This document shows, in pieces, positions 51,500-60,213 of a stretch of 64,000 nucleotides of DNA. Source of the stretch: Nocardia sp. CY41. GTDB lineage: Bacteria > Actinomycetota > Actinomycetes > Mycobacteriales > Mycobacteriaceae. The notes beneath the pieces are model-generated. The model was not told where the DNA came from and did not search any database. It was given only the letters and a program-made list of their open reading frames with translations. How positions within the stretch are numbered: position 1 is the first letter of the stretch; every line of letters starts with the position of its first letter. The position numbers and the translations under genes are program-made. The stretch covers positions 42,457 to 106,456 of the forward strand of contig NZ_VUOS01000029.1 of NCBI RefSeq assembly GCF_009829325.1, written 5' to 3'.

Positions 51500-52642
51500 A
51501 TGAGCCAGGGGATTCCGCTGAAAGAATCTGCCATGAACCGATCGCGCGTCGAATCATTGGCCGCTGATCTGTTCCGCGTCGAACCGCGCTTCGACACCGG
51601 AAGGTTCATCGCAGACGTCATGGCGCAACTGCCGCACCTGGAGCTGAAGTCTCGAATCGCCTGTGTAGCAGATGCATTGGCATCCCACCTGCCCGCCGAC
51701 ATCGGTGCCGCGACCGCGATCATCCTCGCTGCATTGCCCCCGCACGACGATGCCACCTTCGCCGGCAGCGACTTCGGCCTCTACACCTACGCCCCGTACT
51801 CAGATTTCATCGCCCGCTACGGCTGCACACGCCGCAACCTTGAATCATCACTGAATGCCCTGAAAGAACTGACAAAACACTTCACCGCCGAAGACGCGCT
51901 GCGTTATTTCATCAACGCATTCCCTGACGAAACGATGAACACTGTCAGGGCATGGAGCCATGACCCCGATTACCACGTACGGAGGCTGGCCAGCGAAGGA
52001 ACACGCCCGGCCCTGCCCTGGTCACCCCGCATCAACCTGCCCATCGACGCGGCGATCCCAGTCCTGGACAACCTCTATAGCGACACCTCGAGATTCGTCA
52101 CACAATCGGTGGCCAACCACGTCAACGACATCACCCGCACCGACCCCGGCCTCGCGCTGTCCATATTGAACCAGTGGCGGACGTCGAACAATCAGCGCCC
52201 AGCCGAGATGACCTTCATCATCAACCAATCACTGCGAACACTGGTAAAAAAGGGCCACCCCGATGCTTTCGAATTCCTCGGCGTGTCCACCGCACCCATG
52301 GTCAAGGTCACCGACCTGGAAGTGGACGCCTCCACCGTAACGATCGGCGACACCCTGGGCTTCAACCTCACCCTCCAGTCGATCGGCGCCCGCACCGAAC
52401 GCGTCATCATCGACTACGTCCTGCAGTACCCGCGCGCCCGCACCGGGCACGGCGAAGCAGTGTTCAAATGGACCACCATCGAGCTGCCGCCCGGTGAAAC
52501 CCGCCACATGACCCGGTCTCAGTCACTGCGCTCAACGGCCAACCGCAAACTCGCCCCCGGCACCAGCCGGTTACACATCCAGATCAACGGCACCCGCGTG
52601 GCCGAGACCGCCTTCGAACTGTTCCCTGCGACCGACTCCTGA
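51500..52642 (+). CDS. AlkC-type DNA alkylation-repair glycosylase with Ig-like domain
   Basis: 380 residues from the ATG at 51500; a GTG at 51482 and ATG at 51533 are alternatives, but the PLKES-like N-terminus fits the family. HEAT-like blocks typical of AlkC/AlkD: VRRLASEGTRPALPW, SVANHVNDI, LRTLVKKGHPDAFEFLG. The C-terminal ~110 residues form a beta domain (VDASTVTIGDTLGFNLTL) as in AlkC proteins with an Ig-like domain. Such enzymes excise alkylated bases. In a biosynthetic island a DNA glycosylase is often self-resistance (yatakemycin, trioxacarcin precedents). Its end overlaps the convergent DDAH-like gene by 72 bp. Confidence 0.85.
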   Translation: MSQGIPLKESAMNRSRVESLAADLFRVEPRFDTGRFIADVMAQLPHLELKSRIACVADALASHLPADIGAATAIILAALPPHDDATFAGSDFGLYTYAPYSDFIARYGCTRRNLESSLNALKELTKHFTAEDALRYFINAFPDETMNTVRAWSHDPDYHVRRLASEGTRPALPWSPRINLPIDAAIPVLDNLYSDTSRFVTQSVANHVNDITRTDPGLALSILNQWRTSNNQRPAEMTFIINQSLRTLVKKGHPDAFEFLGVSTAPMVKVTDLEVDASTVTIGDTLGFNLTLQSIGARTERVIIDYVLQYPRARTGHGEAVFKWTTIELPPGETRHMTRSQSLRSTANRKLAPGTSRLHIQINGTRVAETAFELFPATDS

Positions 52643-53515
52643 CCGCGCCGTGCTCGACCGGACGAGCGGCAACGTAGAGCAGCGGAAAGACCCCGGTATC
52701 TTCGTCACCTCGGAGTAGTCGATGGGAATCACCTCGATCCCGCGCACCTGAAGCTCGGCCGCAATTCGCTCGCTACGCTCAGCGACGACCACCACCCCCG
52801 GCGCAAGCGCAAAGACATTCACCTCGACCCCCAGGGCTTCCTCGTCGGTGACGGCAATCAGGTCGAAATGCTCACCGAACCAGCGCATCTGCACATCGTC
52901 GAATACCGATCGATGAACCAGCGCTAGTTCCGGCGCGACGATATTGAAGTGGTCGTCCAAGTGCACGATCCCATCGCAGACGAACTCGATCGGCGTCACC
53001 ACCCGCTCAACGCCGAGCTGGTCCAGCCGGTACCGCAGCGCTTCCACCCCAGCCGGTGAGGTCTCCTCGCTCAGGCCGACGAGAACGTGCCCGTCGTGGA
53101 GCATCACGTCGCCGCCCTCGACTGTCCCGGCATCGAGATAGGCGACCTGATCGATCTGCTCACAAAGCCTTCGTAATCCCGCCAACTCTCCGTGCCGCCG
53201 CGGCGAGTTCAACCGCGACACCACGAACACGTCATCGACGACAAATCCCAGGTCACGGGTGTAATGCTGGGCATAACACCCTGGCACCTGATCAGCAAGC
53301 ACCACCTCCACACCCCGGCCACGTAGCAGGTCGATGAACCGGCATTGCTGTGCGCGCACTCGCTCGACCGAGTACGTCGCCCACCGGCTGGTCGCGAGCT
53401 GCCGTGTGAGCACCGGATCCAGCGAGCCGGATAGGTCTGGCACTGCGGGTCCAGCGCGGCGCATCAGCACTGATCGCAACTGGCCGAACTCGCTGGCCAC
53501 CCCCACTGGTCTCAC
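52571..53515 (-). CDS. DDAH/arginine-deiminase-superfamily enzyme
   Basis: 314 residues from the GTG at 53515 behind AGGAG. Guanidino-modifying fold: EGGDVMLHDGHVLVG, HLDDHFNIV (catalytic His) and GSFRCSTLPLVR (nucleophilic Cys). Family members hydrolyse methylated arginines (DDAH), arginine or agmatine, or transfer amidines. The C-terminus is ~28 residues longer than usual, translated antisense to the alkC-like gene end. A second guanidino-handling enzyme next to the AGAT-like one makes arginine chemistry the theme of the locus. Confidence 0.88.
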   Translation of the reverse strand: MRPVGVASEFGQLRSVLMRRAGPAVPDLSGSLDPVLTRQLATSRWATYSVERVRAQQCRFIDLLRGRGVEVVLADQVPGCYAQHYTRDLGFVVDDVFVVSRLNSPRRHGELAGLRRLCEQIDQVAYLDAGTVEGGDVMLHDGHVLVGLSEETSPAGVEALRYRLDQLGVERVVTPIEFVCDGIVHLDDHFNIVAPELALVHRSVFDDVQMRWFGEHFDLIAVTDEEALGVEVNVFALAPGVVVVAERSERIAAELQVRGIEVIPIDYSEVTKIPGSFRCSTLPLVRSSTARSGVGRREQFEGGLGHAGAVDLDV

Positions 53516-53714
53516 CGAACTACTCCTGCACTCATTACTGTTGCTCCAAGTTGTAATTGGTGACACGGCGGAATCTACGCCGTTAGGAACTTCGACCGGA
53601 ACGCTATTGGTTGCGCGTGCCGTGCGGAATCGCGGCGCCTGGCCGTCCTCAATCGTCTCAAAACAGCGCCATGTCGACTCCGTCGATGCGGCGCTGTTTT
53701 GCTGCCATGGATGG

Positions 53715-54365
53715 TTACGGCTGCTCGTGTGCCGACGCGGTCACCAGCGGGTCCAAATCCAGCGCCTGCCACCGGCACCACCCCCGCGACTGGGCTGTCA
53801 GTAGCGCTGAGGCAAATGCCGTGGTGACCGGCCGCCGCCACGTGTTGCAAGTGGAGTGCAGATACGAACTCGACAGCTTCGCCGCCGCACATGTTCGTGG
53901 CAGTTCCGCTGCCGAGATTTCGAGATCTATGGCTGTATCCACCAGTAGAGGGGTGTGGCGGGTGCGCCGCTCGTGGCGGTTGGGCCACAGCTCTGCGTAT
54001 TTGGTCAAACATGGCAGCGCGGCACGGCCATTGGCCGAGCTGCACAGCGGTTTGAGTATGTCGTGCACATTGTGCCCGGTTATCACCTCGGCGTATCGGT
54101 CGCATTCGGCCATGCGGCGATCGAGCGCGATGGTGAACTCAACTTGTGAGTCGACTTCGGAGAGCACTTCATAGCCGAAACTGAACCCCTCAGGGGCGGA
54201 CTCCATATCGTGGGGTCGATTCACATCGAACGTGGCATACGCCAAGCCCGCGGTCCCAGATGTCGTGACCGCCACCGCGGCCACAGTCGGCGAGTCCCGG
54301 CCGGTGGACTGGCCGGGATTGCCGAAGGGGGTTTCGGGATATGCGAGATTTGTTGCCCCACTCAC
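53715..54365 (-). CDS. hypothetical protein coupled to TetR gene
   Basis: 216 residues, GTG overlapping the regulator's stop (GTGA). Helical central part with several Cys (CDRYAEV, CSSANG, CLTKYAELW, CAAAKL, CNTWRR). Ends in an Ala/Trp-rich helix. Not recognised. Co-translation suggests it functions with or modulates the TetR protein. Confidence 0.6.
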   Translation of the reverse strand: MSGATNLAYPETPFGNPGQSTGRDSPTVAAVAVTTSGTAGLAYATFDVNRPHDMESAPEGFSFGYEVLSEVDSQVEFTIALDRRMAECDRYAEVITGHNVHDILKPLCSSANGRAALPCLTKYAELWPNRHERRTRHTPLLVDTAIDLEISAAELPRTCAAAKLSSSYLHSTCNTWRRPVTTAFASALLTAQSRGWCRWQALDLDPLVTASAHEQP

Positions 54366-55345
54366 GTTTTCGCCTCGACGCTGCGTGGACGCGAATTCGG
54401 TTGATCGCGGTTTGCGGCCGCGGGGGTGAACGAGAACCCAGCAGCGTGGAGGACGAGCTCGATCCGACGGCGGGTCGTGGCCGGGGTGACGTCGAAGTCG
54501 CCGGCGCGCGGGCTTGCCATGCCGACGACCGTCGACAATAGGAACGAGACTGTGATGTCGAGATCGGTGCTCGGGTCATGGGTGCTGGTGCTGGTGCTGG
54601 TGCTGGTGAGCAGTTTGCGGACCGCCTCGTGCAGCTGGTCGCGTCGGCAAATGACGTCAGCGCGGCTTTGTTTGTCTCGCTCGGCGAGTTCGAGTTCGAG
54701 CCGGATCCATCCGGGCCGTGTGATGAGAATGTATGCCCATCGGGCCAGAGTGGTGACGAGCTGGTCGGCGTCCCGCGGGTGGAAGCGGTGGATCCTTCGG
54801 AGGGCGTGGCGGGTCAAGTTGTCTGCGACGTCGTGGGCGATCTGCTGTTTGTGATTGAAGTGGGCGAAGAACTCTCCACTGGTGAGATCGGCGTGCTCGG
54901 CGATCCGGTCGATCGAGGTGGCGGGATAGCCGTGGATCAGCAGCAGCTCGGCAGCAGCGTGCACCAGCCGTTGACGGGTGCGACGCTTGCGCTCCGCGCG
55001 CGGGCGTTTCGATGGCGGAAGATCCGGCAGGGTTCCGCCGCGGTGGCTGAAGGCCTGGAGATCGGCGCGGATCGCGACGAGGAACGACTCGACGTGACCA
55101 ATGGTCAGCTCTGCGGCTTTGGACCCGTCGCCATCTGCCACGGCCATGAGGGCGATCGCTGTGTTGAGCCCACGCTTGTAGCTCACCTGATCGTCGTGGT
55201 TGGCGTCGTCGATCGCCCGGGTGAGCACCATGGTGTACTCGGTGCCGTAATCGCGGGTCAGCTGCGCAATCAATTCCGCGGTTCGAGGCAGGTGAATCCC
55301 TTCCTCGGTATCCAACGTGACTGCTGGGGGAGAGTGATCGTTCAT
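54362..55345 (-). CDS. TetR-family regulator with N-terminal extension
   Basis: 327 residues. A TetR HTH lies at about 120-165 (RLVHAAAELLLIHGYPATSIDRIAEHADLTSGEFFAHFNHKQQI by position), with a ~115-residue extension before it (helical, DYGTEYTMVLTRAIDDAN) and an effector domain after. A hexamer GGTGCT is repeated almost five times at 54581-54608, coding for a Ser-Thr run, a slippage-prone tract. Likely controls itself and the coupled 53715 gene. Confidence 0.82.
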   Translation of the reverse strand: MNDHSPPAVTLDTEEGIHLPRTAELIAQLTRDYGTEYTMVLTRAIDDANHDDQVSYKRGLNTAIALMAVADGDGSKAAELTIGHVESFLVAIRADLQAFSHRGGTLPDLPPSKRPRAERKRRTRQRLVHAAAELLLIHGYPATSIDRIAEHADLTSGEFFAHFNHKQQIAHDVADNLTRHALRRIHRFHPRDADQLVTTLARWAYILITRPGWIRLELELAERDKQSRADVICRRDQLHEAVRKLLTSTSTSTSTHDPSTDLDITVSFLLSTVVGMASPRAGDFDVTPATTRRRIELVLHAAGFSFTPAAANRDQPNSRPRSVEAKT

Positions 55346-55648
55346 GTGGGCTGTGAAAATCCCTTCGAGTGGTCGGGGTTTGTTCAGCGGCGGCGGGAGA
55401 CGGAGCCGACCGCTGAGGTCGGTGAGCAGGTTGGGACGTGGTTGATCAGCACGAGCCGAACCCGGGCGAATGTGGGGCGATCACCTGCCGGAGATGTGTC
55501 GCGGGGACCGCAGTGCACCGTCGCTGCGGCGACGAGTCTGACGACAGCTACCCCAGCTACGCCGGTTGGCGGCGAGTCGTGGCCTCGACGGAACTTCGCG
55601 GCGAAGTGTCATCGGCAGTGCGCGCCGGGCTCCCCATGCGATGGCGGT
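55346..55648. other. gene-free stretch
   Basis: About 300 bp upstream of the TetR gene and downstream of the 55649 gene. Probably the regulator's promoter. No motif stands out. Confidence 0.35.
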
Positions 55649-56110
55649 TCAGCCGAGTCGGGTTCGGTCACGCCGTGGCTTTGTTGTGGCCGTCTCGATC
55701 GTGATGTGGGCGAGAGCGTCGAAGTCGATCCGTCGGTCGCCTTCCGGCGGAACGAGCCAGGCCGAGCTGCCAGGGCCGGGTAGCGCGATCATTGCTCCAC
55801 AACCCATGCGCACTGCGACGTACCTGAATAACCTGTTGTCCCAATGTGTTTCACCTACCGGTGCGTTGACTAGGAACATCAAGTTCGCGCCGCGCGAGTA
55901 CTCGATCGTCGGTGTCCGCTGACGTCGCTTCTCCAAAGCCGTGCGAACGTGGTCTGCCAGGGGCCGCGCGATCCGGAGACCGGTGACCGCACCGACACGG
56001 AGCATGATCCGGTCGCCGTCGGTCACCTCGACGCCCTGAAGGCCGTTGATCTTCCGATATCGAGCGGCTATCCCCGCTGCCGTGGGTGCTGCGGACACCA
56101 TGGCTGTCAC
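55649..56110 (-). CDS. hypothetical protein of the coupled small operon
   Basis: 153 residues, ATGA overlap with the small membrane protein before it. Contains DRIMLRVGAVTGLRIARPLADHV and GCGAMIALPGPGSSAWLVPPEGD, a pattern I have seen in uncharacterised actinobacterial proteins. Last gene of the run. Unknown. Confidence 0.65.
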   Translation of the reverse strand: MTAMVSAAPTAAGIAARYRKINGLQGVEVTDGDRIMLRVGAVTGLRIARPLADHVRTALEKRRQRTPTIEYSRGANLMFLVNAPVGETHWDNRLFRYVAVRMGCGAMIALPGPGSSAWLVPPEGDRRIDFDALAHITIETATTKPRRDRTRLG

Positions 56111-56244
56111 TCATCGCTCCCGCTGGATCGGATCGGGCGCTCGACCCTCCGGCGTTTCAGCGCGATGACCAGCAGCATGAGCTCGACGAGCAGCAGTGCG
56201 GCGGTGATCCGCTCTTCTCGCGGCCAGGGGGTCTTGTCTGGCAT
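56107..56244 (-). CDS. single-pass membrane miniprotein
   Basis: 45 residues behind AGGAGAG. One hydrophobic segment (ITAALLLVELMLLVIAL) followed by a basic stretch (KRRRVERPIR), indicating an N-out or N-in single pass with positive C-terminal flank. Overlaps the next gene by ATGA. Function unknown. Confidence 0.62.
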   Translation of the reverse strand: MPDKTPWPREERITAALLLVELMLLVIALKRRRVERPIRSSGSDE

Positions 56245-56288
56245 TCTGTATCTCTCCTGTTGATGTTGCTGTGGAACGAACCGCTGAG

Positions 56289-56801
56289 TCATGCCCGCGG
56301 TCGGCGCCTGGTGGCCATCTGGATGCCGGAGGCATCGTTGATGCACGGCAAGCCGCAGACGGTCGGGACTGTGCACTGCCCCGTGGTGAGGTCGGAGAGC
56401 AGATCGTCGAGATCGTCGGCCAGGCGAAGCACCTGCGTCTCCGCGAAGTGGATCCATTCACTTGTCCCGGTGGGGCCGGGGGTGTAGGCGAGGGCGCACC
56501 AGTTTGCGAGCCGGTCGACCGCCACACCGACGGTCTCGCAGTGGCGACGAGCGTCCCTGGCCGCGGTCGGGGTGACGAGATCGATGTAGTCGTCGATCGC
56601 GCGGGCCAGGCGAAGCCGATGCGCGTCGATCCGGTGAAGGGCACCGTCCTCGCGGGTGAGCCGGGCAGCGTGTAGGGATGCGAGTTCGCCGGCTGCATCC
56701 AGCAGCGGGTGCCGATCGGTGAGCAGGCCCCGGATGGTGTGTATCAGCGCCGTTGACTGTGGTAGGCGAGGGGCCAGTGTGCGGCGGGTATCGCGTGTCA
56801 T
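56289..56801 (-). CDS. DUF4254-like protein
   Basis: 170 residues from the ATG at 56801. Motifs LIHTIRGLLTDRHPLLDAAGELASLH (by position, about 19-44), DAHRLRLARAIDDYIDLV and a C-terminal helical segment resemble DUF4254 domain proteins, helical and of unknown function. Start overlaps the stop of the 56980 gene. Confidence 0.65.
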   Translation of the reverse strand: MTRDTRRTLAPRLPQSTALIHTIRGLLTDRHPLLDAAGELASLHAARLTREDGALHRIDAHRLRLARAIDDYIDLVTPTAARDARRHCETVGVAVDRLANWCALAYTPGPTGTSEWIHFAETQVLRLADDLDDLLSDLTTGQCTVPTVCGLPCINDASGIQMATRRRPRA

Positions 56802-56980
56802 GGCTGGTACAGCTCCCAACACGGCAGTGTCCGCAGCTCCGGCGTCACGTTGTCGTCTATCGTCACCCGCGCCGAACCCCACCGCGTCATCTCGTGTGCG
56901 AAGTGCTCGGCCACAACTTTTTCGGCCCGGAAATGCAAGGCCGGGCATGACGCGAACTCGACGGTCAGATGCATGTCCAT
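56798..56980 (-). CDS. small hypothetical protein
   Basis: 60 residues, coupled by ATGA to the DUF4254-like gene and 7 bp after the previous stop. Contains HLTVEFASCPALHFRAEKVV and a C-terminal LRTLPCWELYQP. Position in a coupled run supports it being real. Confidence 0.55.
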   Translation of the reverse strand: MDMHLTVEFASCPALHFRAEKVVAEHFAHEMTRWGSARVTIDDNVTPELRTLPCWELYQP

Positions 56981-56986
56981 CCCGCA

Positions 56987-57340
56987 TCACCGCGTCCGGC
57001 CACGAGTTCGGTCACCAGGACCCTGGCACCGTGGGTGAGGTGGTGTTGGTGCATCCGGATGGGTTCGCGGCCACCGTCGCAGTGGTGTCACCACATCAGC
57101 GCGGCAGCGCAAGACGTCCAGCCAGCCCTGAGTGATCGTCGCGCTCGACACCACGATCACTTCGGCCGCCAGGGTGGCAATGATGCGGGCGAGTTCCGCT
57201 CCGGTGCGGGCGACGATCGGTTGCCCGCCGAGCTTCAGTCCCTTCTGGTCCGCCAGCGCCTCCAGCTCGGCGGCTTGGGCCGCGATGTCGGCCTCGGGCT
57301 GTTCGGCCCAGACGATCGCCGCCGCTGATTCGAGCATCAT
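56987..57340 (-). CDS. hypothetical protein of the coupled operon
   Basis: 117 residues from the ATG at 57340 (a second Met follows), overlapping the stop of the 58314 gene. Helical N-terminus (QAAELEALADQKGLKLGG) then EVIVVSSATITQGWLDVLR; the last ~35 residues are Pro/Arg-rich. Not recognised. Confidence 0.62.
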   Translation of the reverse strand: MMLESAAAIVWAEQPEADIAAQAAELEALADQKGLKLGGQPIVARTGAELARIIATLAAEVIVVSSATITQGWLDVLRCRADVVTPLRRWPRTHPDAPTPPHPRCQGPGDRTRGRTR

Positions 57341-58314
57341 CGTGCACCTCCGCCCTCGGCTGCCGCCTGGTGGAGGCGCGGTGGAGTATCGTTCAGCGCC
57401 ACCATCGGGCCTGTGGAGGTCTGGGGATCCGGATCGCTTCGACTTACGTCGGGGTCCGCTGGTGGCAGCGGCAGTTCGCACAGCGTCACCGTGCCGCCCG
57501 CCGGTGCTCGGAACCGGGCGACTTTCCCTCCGACCAGCGGGTTGCTGCAGGTCCACCGGAGGGCGTCGCTGACCGGGATGTCGGAGATATCGCGGGTTTC
57601 GTGTATCTCCACCACCAACATGGCGGCGCCCGGGGGGCAGACCACACGAACAGACAGCTCCTCGGTGAGCGTGTCGACGCTGTTGGCCCATCGCCGCTCC
57701 GCCGCACCGACCACCTCGACCATCACTGCATCGACCGCCCCGACCATGTGCCGGAGGCCTGCGCGCCCGAGCCGTTGTTCGACCGTCGCCCGTGCGAGCG
57801 CGGTTGCCGCGCCGAAGGGATTCACGCGAAACTCGGCGACCAATCCGGCCGTCGTGCCGCGCGGGTCTGAGTTGAGCGGCTGTTCGTCCCCGACCCATAC
57901 GATCTTGGCCCCGTGAATGGCCGAGATCAGGCGTTGCACAGTCTCTTTCGGCGCACCTGTTCGTTCGAGGTGCGCGGGAGAGGGAATCAATACATGGCCG
58001 CCTCCTGCTGCTTCGAGAGCGGCCAGGAGCTGCCACAGTGCTGTCGTCGGCGCCGTCGCGTCCAGCAGGAGGTCCAGGGCGATGCCGCGCTCCTGCGCCA
58101 CCAACTCCAGTCGGTCCGCGGCTGCTGGGTCGGATTCGGCCAGCAGCGACCACAGGAACCGTGCTGGGCATCCGTGCTCGAAGAACAACCGCCCGTTGAG
58201 GCTTCCGCCGTACACCGCTGCGGTTTCAGCGAGCTGCGCCTGTACGGCGGCCATCCGAGCGGGGTCGATCAGTGGAATCCGCAGGTATCCGAACACCGGC
58301 GTCATCGCAACCAC
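57337..58314 (-). CDS. two-domain protein with GHKL-type (anti-sigma-like) ATPase
   Basis: 325 residues. The N-terminal ~125 residues form an alpha/beta domain starting FGYLRIPLIDPARM, similar to a resolvase-like fold but without the Ser/Arg catalytic pattern in order. The C-terminal domain (ARATVEQRLGRAGL, VDAVMVEVVGAAERRWAN, VRVVCPPGAAMLVVEIHE) resembles RsbW/SpoIIAB-type HATPase modules. A tail follows. First gene of a six-gene coupled run, divergent from the XRE gene. Possibly a regulatory switch protein (inference). Confidence 0.72.
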   Translation of the reverse strand: MVAMTPVFGYLRIPLIDPARMAAVQAQLAETAAVYGGSLNGRLFFEHGCPARFLWSLLAESDPAAADRLELVAQERGIALDLLLDATAPTTALWQLLAALEAAGGGHVLIPSPAHLERTGAPKETVQRLISAIHGAKIVWVGDEQPLNSDPRGTTAGLVAEFRVNPFGAATALARATVEQRLGRAGLRHMVGAVDAVMVEVVGAAERRWANSVDTLTEELSVRVVCPPGAAMLVVEIHETRDISDIPVSDALRWTCSNPLVGGKVARFRAPAGGTVTLCELPLPPADPDVSRSDPDPQTSTGPMVALNDTPPRLHQAAAEGGGAR

Positions 58315-58688
58315 CCGGTCGGTGCATTAACCACAGCCCGCATCGGCAATCGCCTCGCGTGGACGGAGGCGGAAGTAGTTGCCGTGCGTCCATCTGGCTC
58401 TGCGCTCGAACGACAGAGGATCCGCGTACTGCTCGCTGCGCTCATCACACGCTCCCGCGTCTAACTGTCCCGACGCAGTGACATGCATTGTTCATGTCAC
58501 CCTGCTCTGATATGTGACAGGATGTCACAGTGCATAGAACCGTGCAACGGAAACGACAGGATTCTGTGGCGCTGCGGCCCAGGCTGACCATCTGGCGCGA
58601 GTGTTCTCCCGAATGCGTGACTAGCCGCATCTTGTGCCAGGATGTTCGTGTGACAGATCGTCACTGTGCGTCGAAGGAGGTGTGATCG
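58315..58688. promoter_or_regulatory. divergent region with three GTGAC palindromes
   Basis: TGACATG-N7-CATGTCA at 58479-58499, TGTGACA-GGA-TGTCACA at 58513-58529 and GTGAC-N5-GTCAC at 58650-58664. All share the (T)GTGAC/GTCAC(A) half. They sit between the leftward 58314 gene and the rightward XRE gene at 58689. No gene in this stretch. Confidence 0.62.
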
Positions 58689-59594
58689 GTGGCGCAGAAC
58701 TTCGTCTCGGTCACTGGCGAGCGATTCTCTCCGTACAGTCGTCGACTTCACCTCGGTGATGAGCTGCGCCGACTCCGTCAAGATCGGGATCTTTCGATCC
58801 AGCAGGCTGCCAAAGCTCTGGATATGGACCGGACCTTGCTGACCCGGATCGAGACCGGCCAGCGACGCGTGGCCGCCGACGTCAGCATGACCGTTGCCGA
58901 GCACCTCGGTGTCGAACAGCATTCCGCCAAATGGCAAGAGTTCTACGCGTTGGCCCGCGACGCCGCCCAGACCGGTTGGTGGGAGAGCCGGGCCTTCAAG
59001 GGCTTGTCGGCTCGACAAGCCCTGCCTGCCGATCTCGAAGCAGGTGCTGCTCGGATCCGTTGGTATGACTTTGCGCTGGTACCCGGCCTCCTGCAGTCAC
59101 CGGCGTACCTCCGTGCACGTCACAACGCCGCCGTCACAGCCGATCCCACTGCGGATAACCCCGTGGAGATTCGGGCCCGCGAGCGCCGTCAACAAGAAGC
59201 GCTGGTCTCGAATGGTCCTCGAATCGAGGTCATCGTCGAAGAGACGGTCATCCGCCGACTGATGGTTCCCAGGCCAGCGATGCTCGAGCAGTTGGATCAT
59301 TTGCTCAAACTGATCGATGGCAACGACCGGATCGACTTCCGCATTCTCCCGGTCGGCGGCGAGCTTCTTGGGCTGCGAGCGCCGCGCTCACCGTGGGAAA
59401 TCTACGACTTCGCCGTGGGCGATCCGCCACTGGTGATGGTCGAGTCGCTTACGGAAGATGTGCTGTTACGCGACCACGGCGAGGTCGCAATCCATGAGCG
59501 GTTGTGGCAGCGGCTGTACGAGATTGCTCTGCCACCGGACGAAAGCCGCAAGATGATCGCCCGAAGCGCCGAAGTTCTCGCAGAGGAGCAGTAA
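58689..59594 (+). CDS. XRE regulator with DUF5753 (Scr1-type) domain
   Basis: 301 residues, GTG behind GAAGGAGG. HTH at about 23-80 (LGDELRRLRQDRDLSIQQAA, LDMDRTLLTRIETGQRRV). The remaining ~215 residues (WYDFALVPGLLQSPAYLRA, VIVEETVIRRLM, DFRILPVGG, YDFAVGDPPLVMVES by position) match DUF5753. Such genes pair with DUF397 partners in actinobacteria, some acting in antibiotic regulation or as toxin-antitoxin-like modules. The pairing is seen here (18 bp to next gene). Confidence 0.88.
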   Translation: MAQNFVSVTGERFSPYSRRLHLGDELRRLRQDRDLSIQQAAKALDMDRTLLTRIETGQRRVAADVSMTVAEHLGVEQHSAKWQEFYALARDAAQTGWWESRAFKGLSARQALPADLEAGAARIRWYDFALVPGLLQSPAYLRARHNAAVTADPTADNPVEIRARERRQQEALVSNGPRIEVIVEETVIRRLMVPRPAMLEQLDHLLKLIDGNDRIDFRILPVGGELLGLRAPRSPWEIYDFAVGDPPLVMVESLTEDVLLRDHGEVAIHERLWQRLYEIALPPDESRKMIARSAEVLAEEQ

Positions 59595-59612
59595 AGAGTG
59601 AGGAACACGACC

Positions 59613-59999
59613 ATGACCGGGCACCGGCCACTCGACGGATACATCAAGTCGTCGTACAGCGATGGAGGAGGTCAATGCGTTCTCGTCCGGCGTTTCGAGG
59701 GTGAGCAGAGCGTCTTTATCCGGGACACCAAGTACTTGCGGGATCCACGTAACCGCCCCGAGGAAGAACCGATCATTGAGATGCCGGCCGAGGCGTGGAA
59801 CTCCTTCGAGGCGCTGGTCTTAGGAGCGAGCACGGGCGAAGCTGTTCCCGGTCTGCCCGAAGTCGAGTTCACTGACCGCGGGCATACTCTGCTGCGCGGC
59901 GCCGATGGGACGACGCTTGAATTCACTGGAGACGAGTGGATCGCGTTCCGAGCGGGCGTTATAGAGAGAGAGTTCGAACCGCAGGCCGCCGCTGCGTAG
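59613..59999 (+). CDS. double DUF397-type protein
   Basis: 128 residues from the ATG at 59613 (AGGAA upstream). First copy: IKSSYSDGGGQCVLVRR, VFIRDTKYL, MPAEAWNSFEALVLG. A second, partial copy follows (EVEFTDRGHTLLRG, LEFTGDEWIAFRAGVIEREF), so it is a tandem DUF397. Partner of the XRE/DUF5753 gene. Confidence 0.82.
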   Translation: MTGHRPLDGYIKSSYSDGGGQCVLVRRFEGEQSVFIRDTKYLRDPRNRPEEEPIIEMPAEAWNSFEALVLGASTGEAVPGLPEVEFTDRGHTLLRGADGTTLEFTGDEWIAFRAGVIEREFEPQAAAA

Positions 60000-60213
60000 G
60001 TGTCTGTCTGCCTGACACAGAGACCCACGAACAACGGACGCGAATTGGCGGCCTTCCAGTAAAGGGAGGCCACCACTTTCATCCGCTCCCGCCTCTTCAA
60101 TCGCGACCGGCGGCGGTGCCTGAGCTCAGGTGCCGCGAGGGCATCGGCTCGGCAGCCACTCGATCCAGCGTCCTCGCCTACCTGGTAGTTGGCTTTCCCT
60201 TCGCCTCAGAGCT

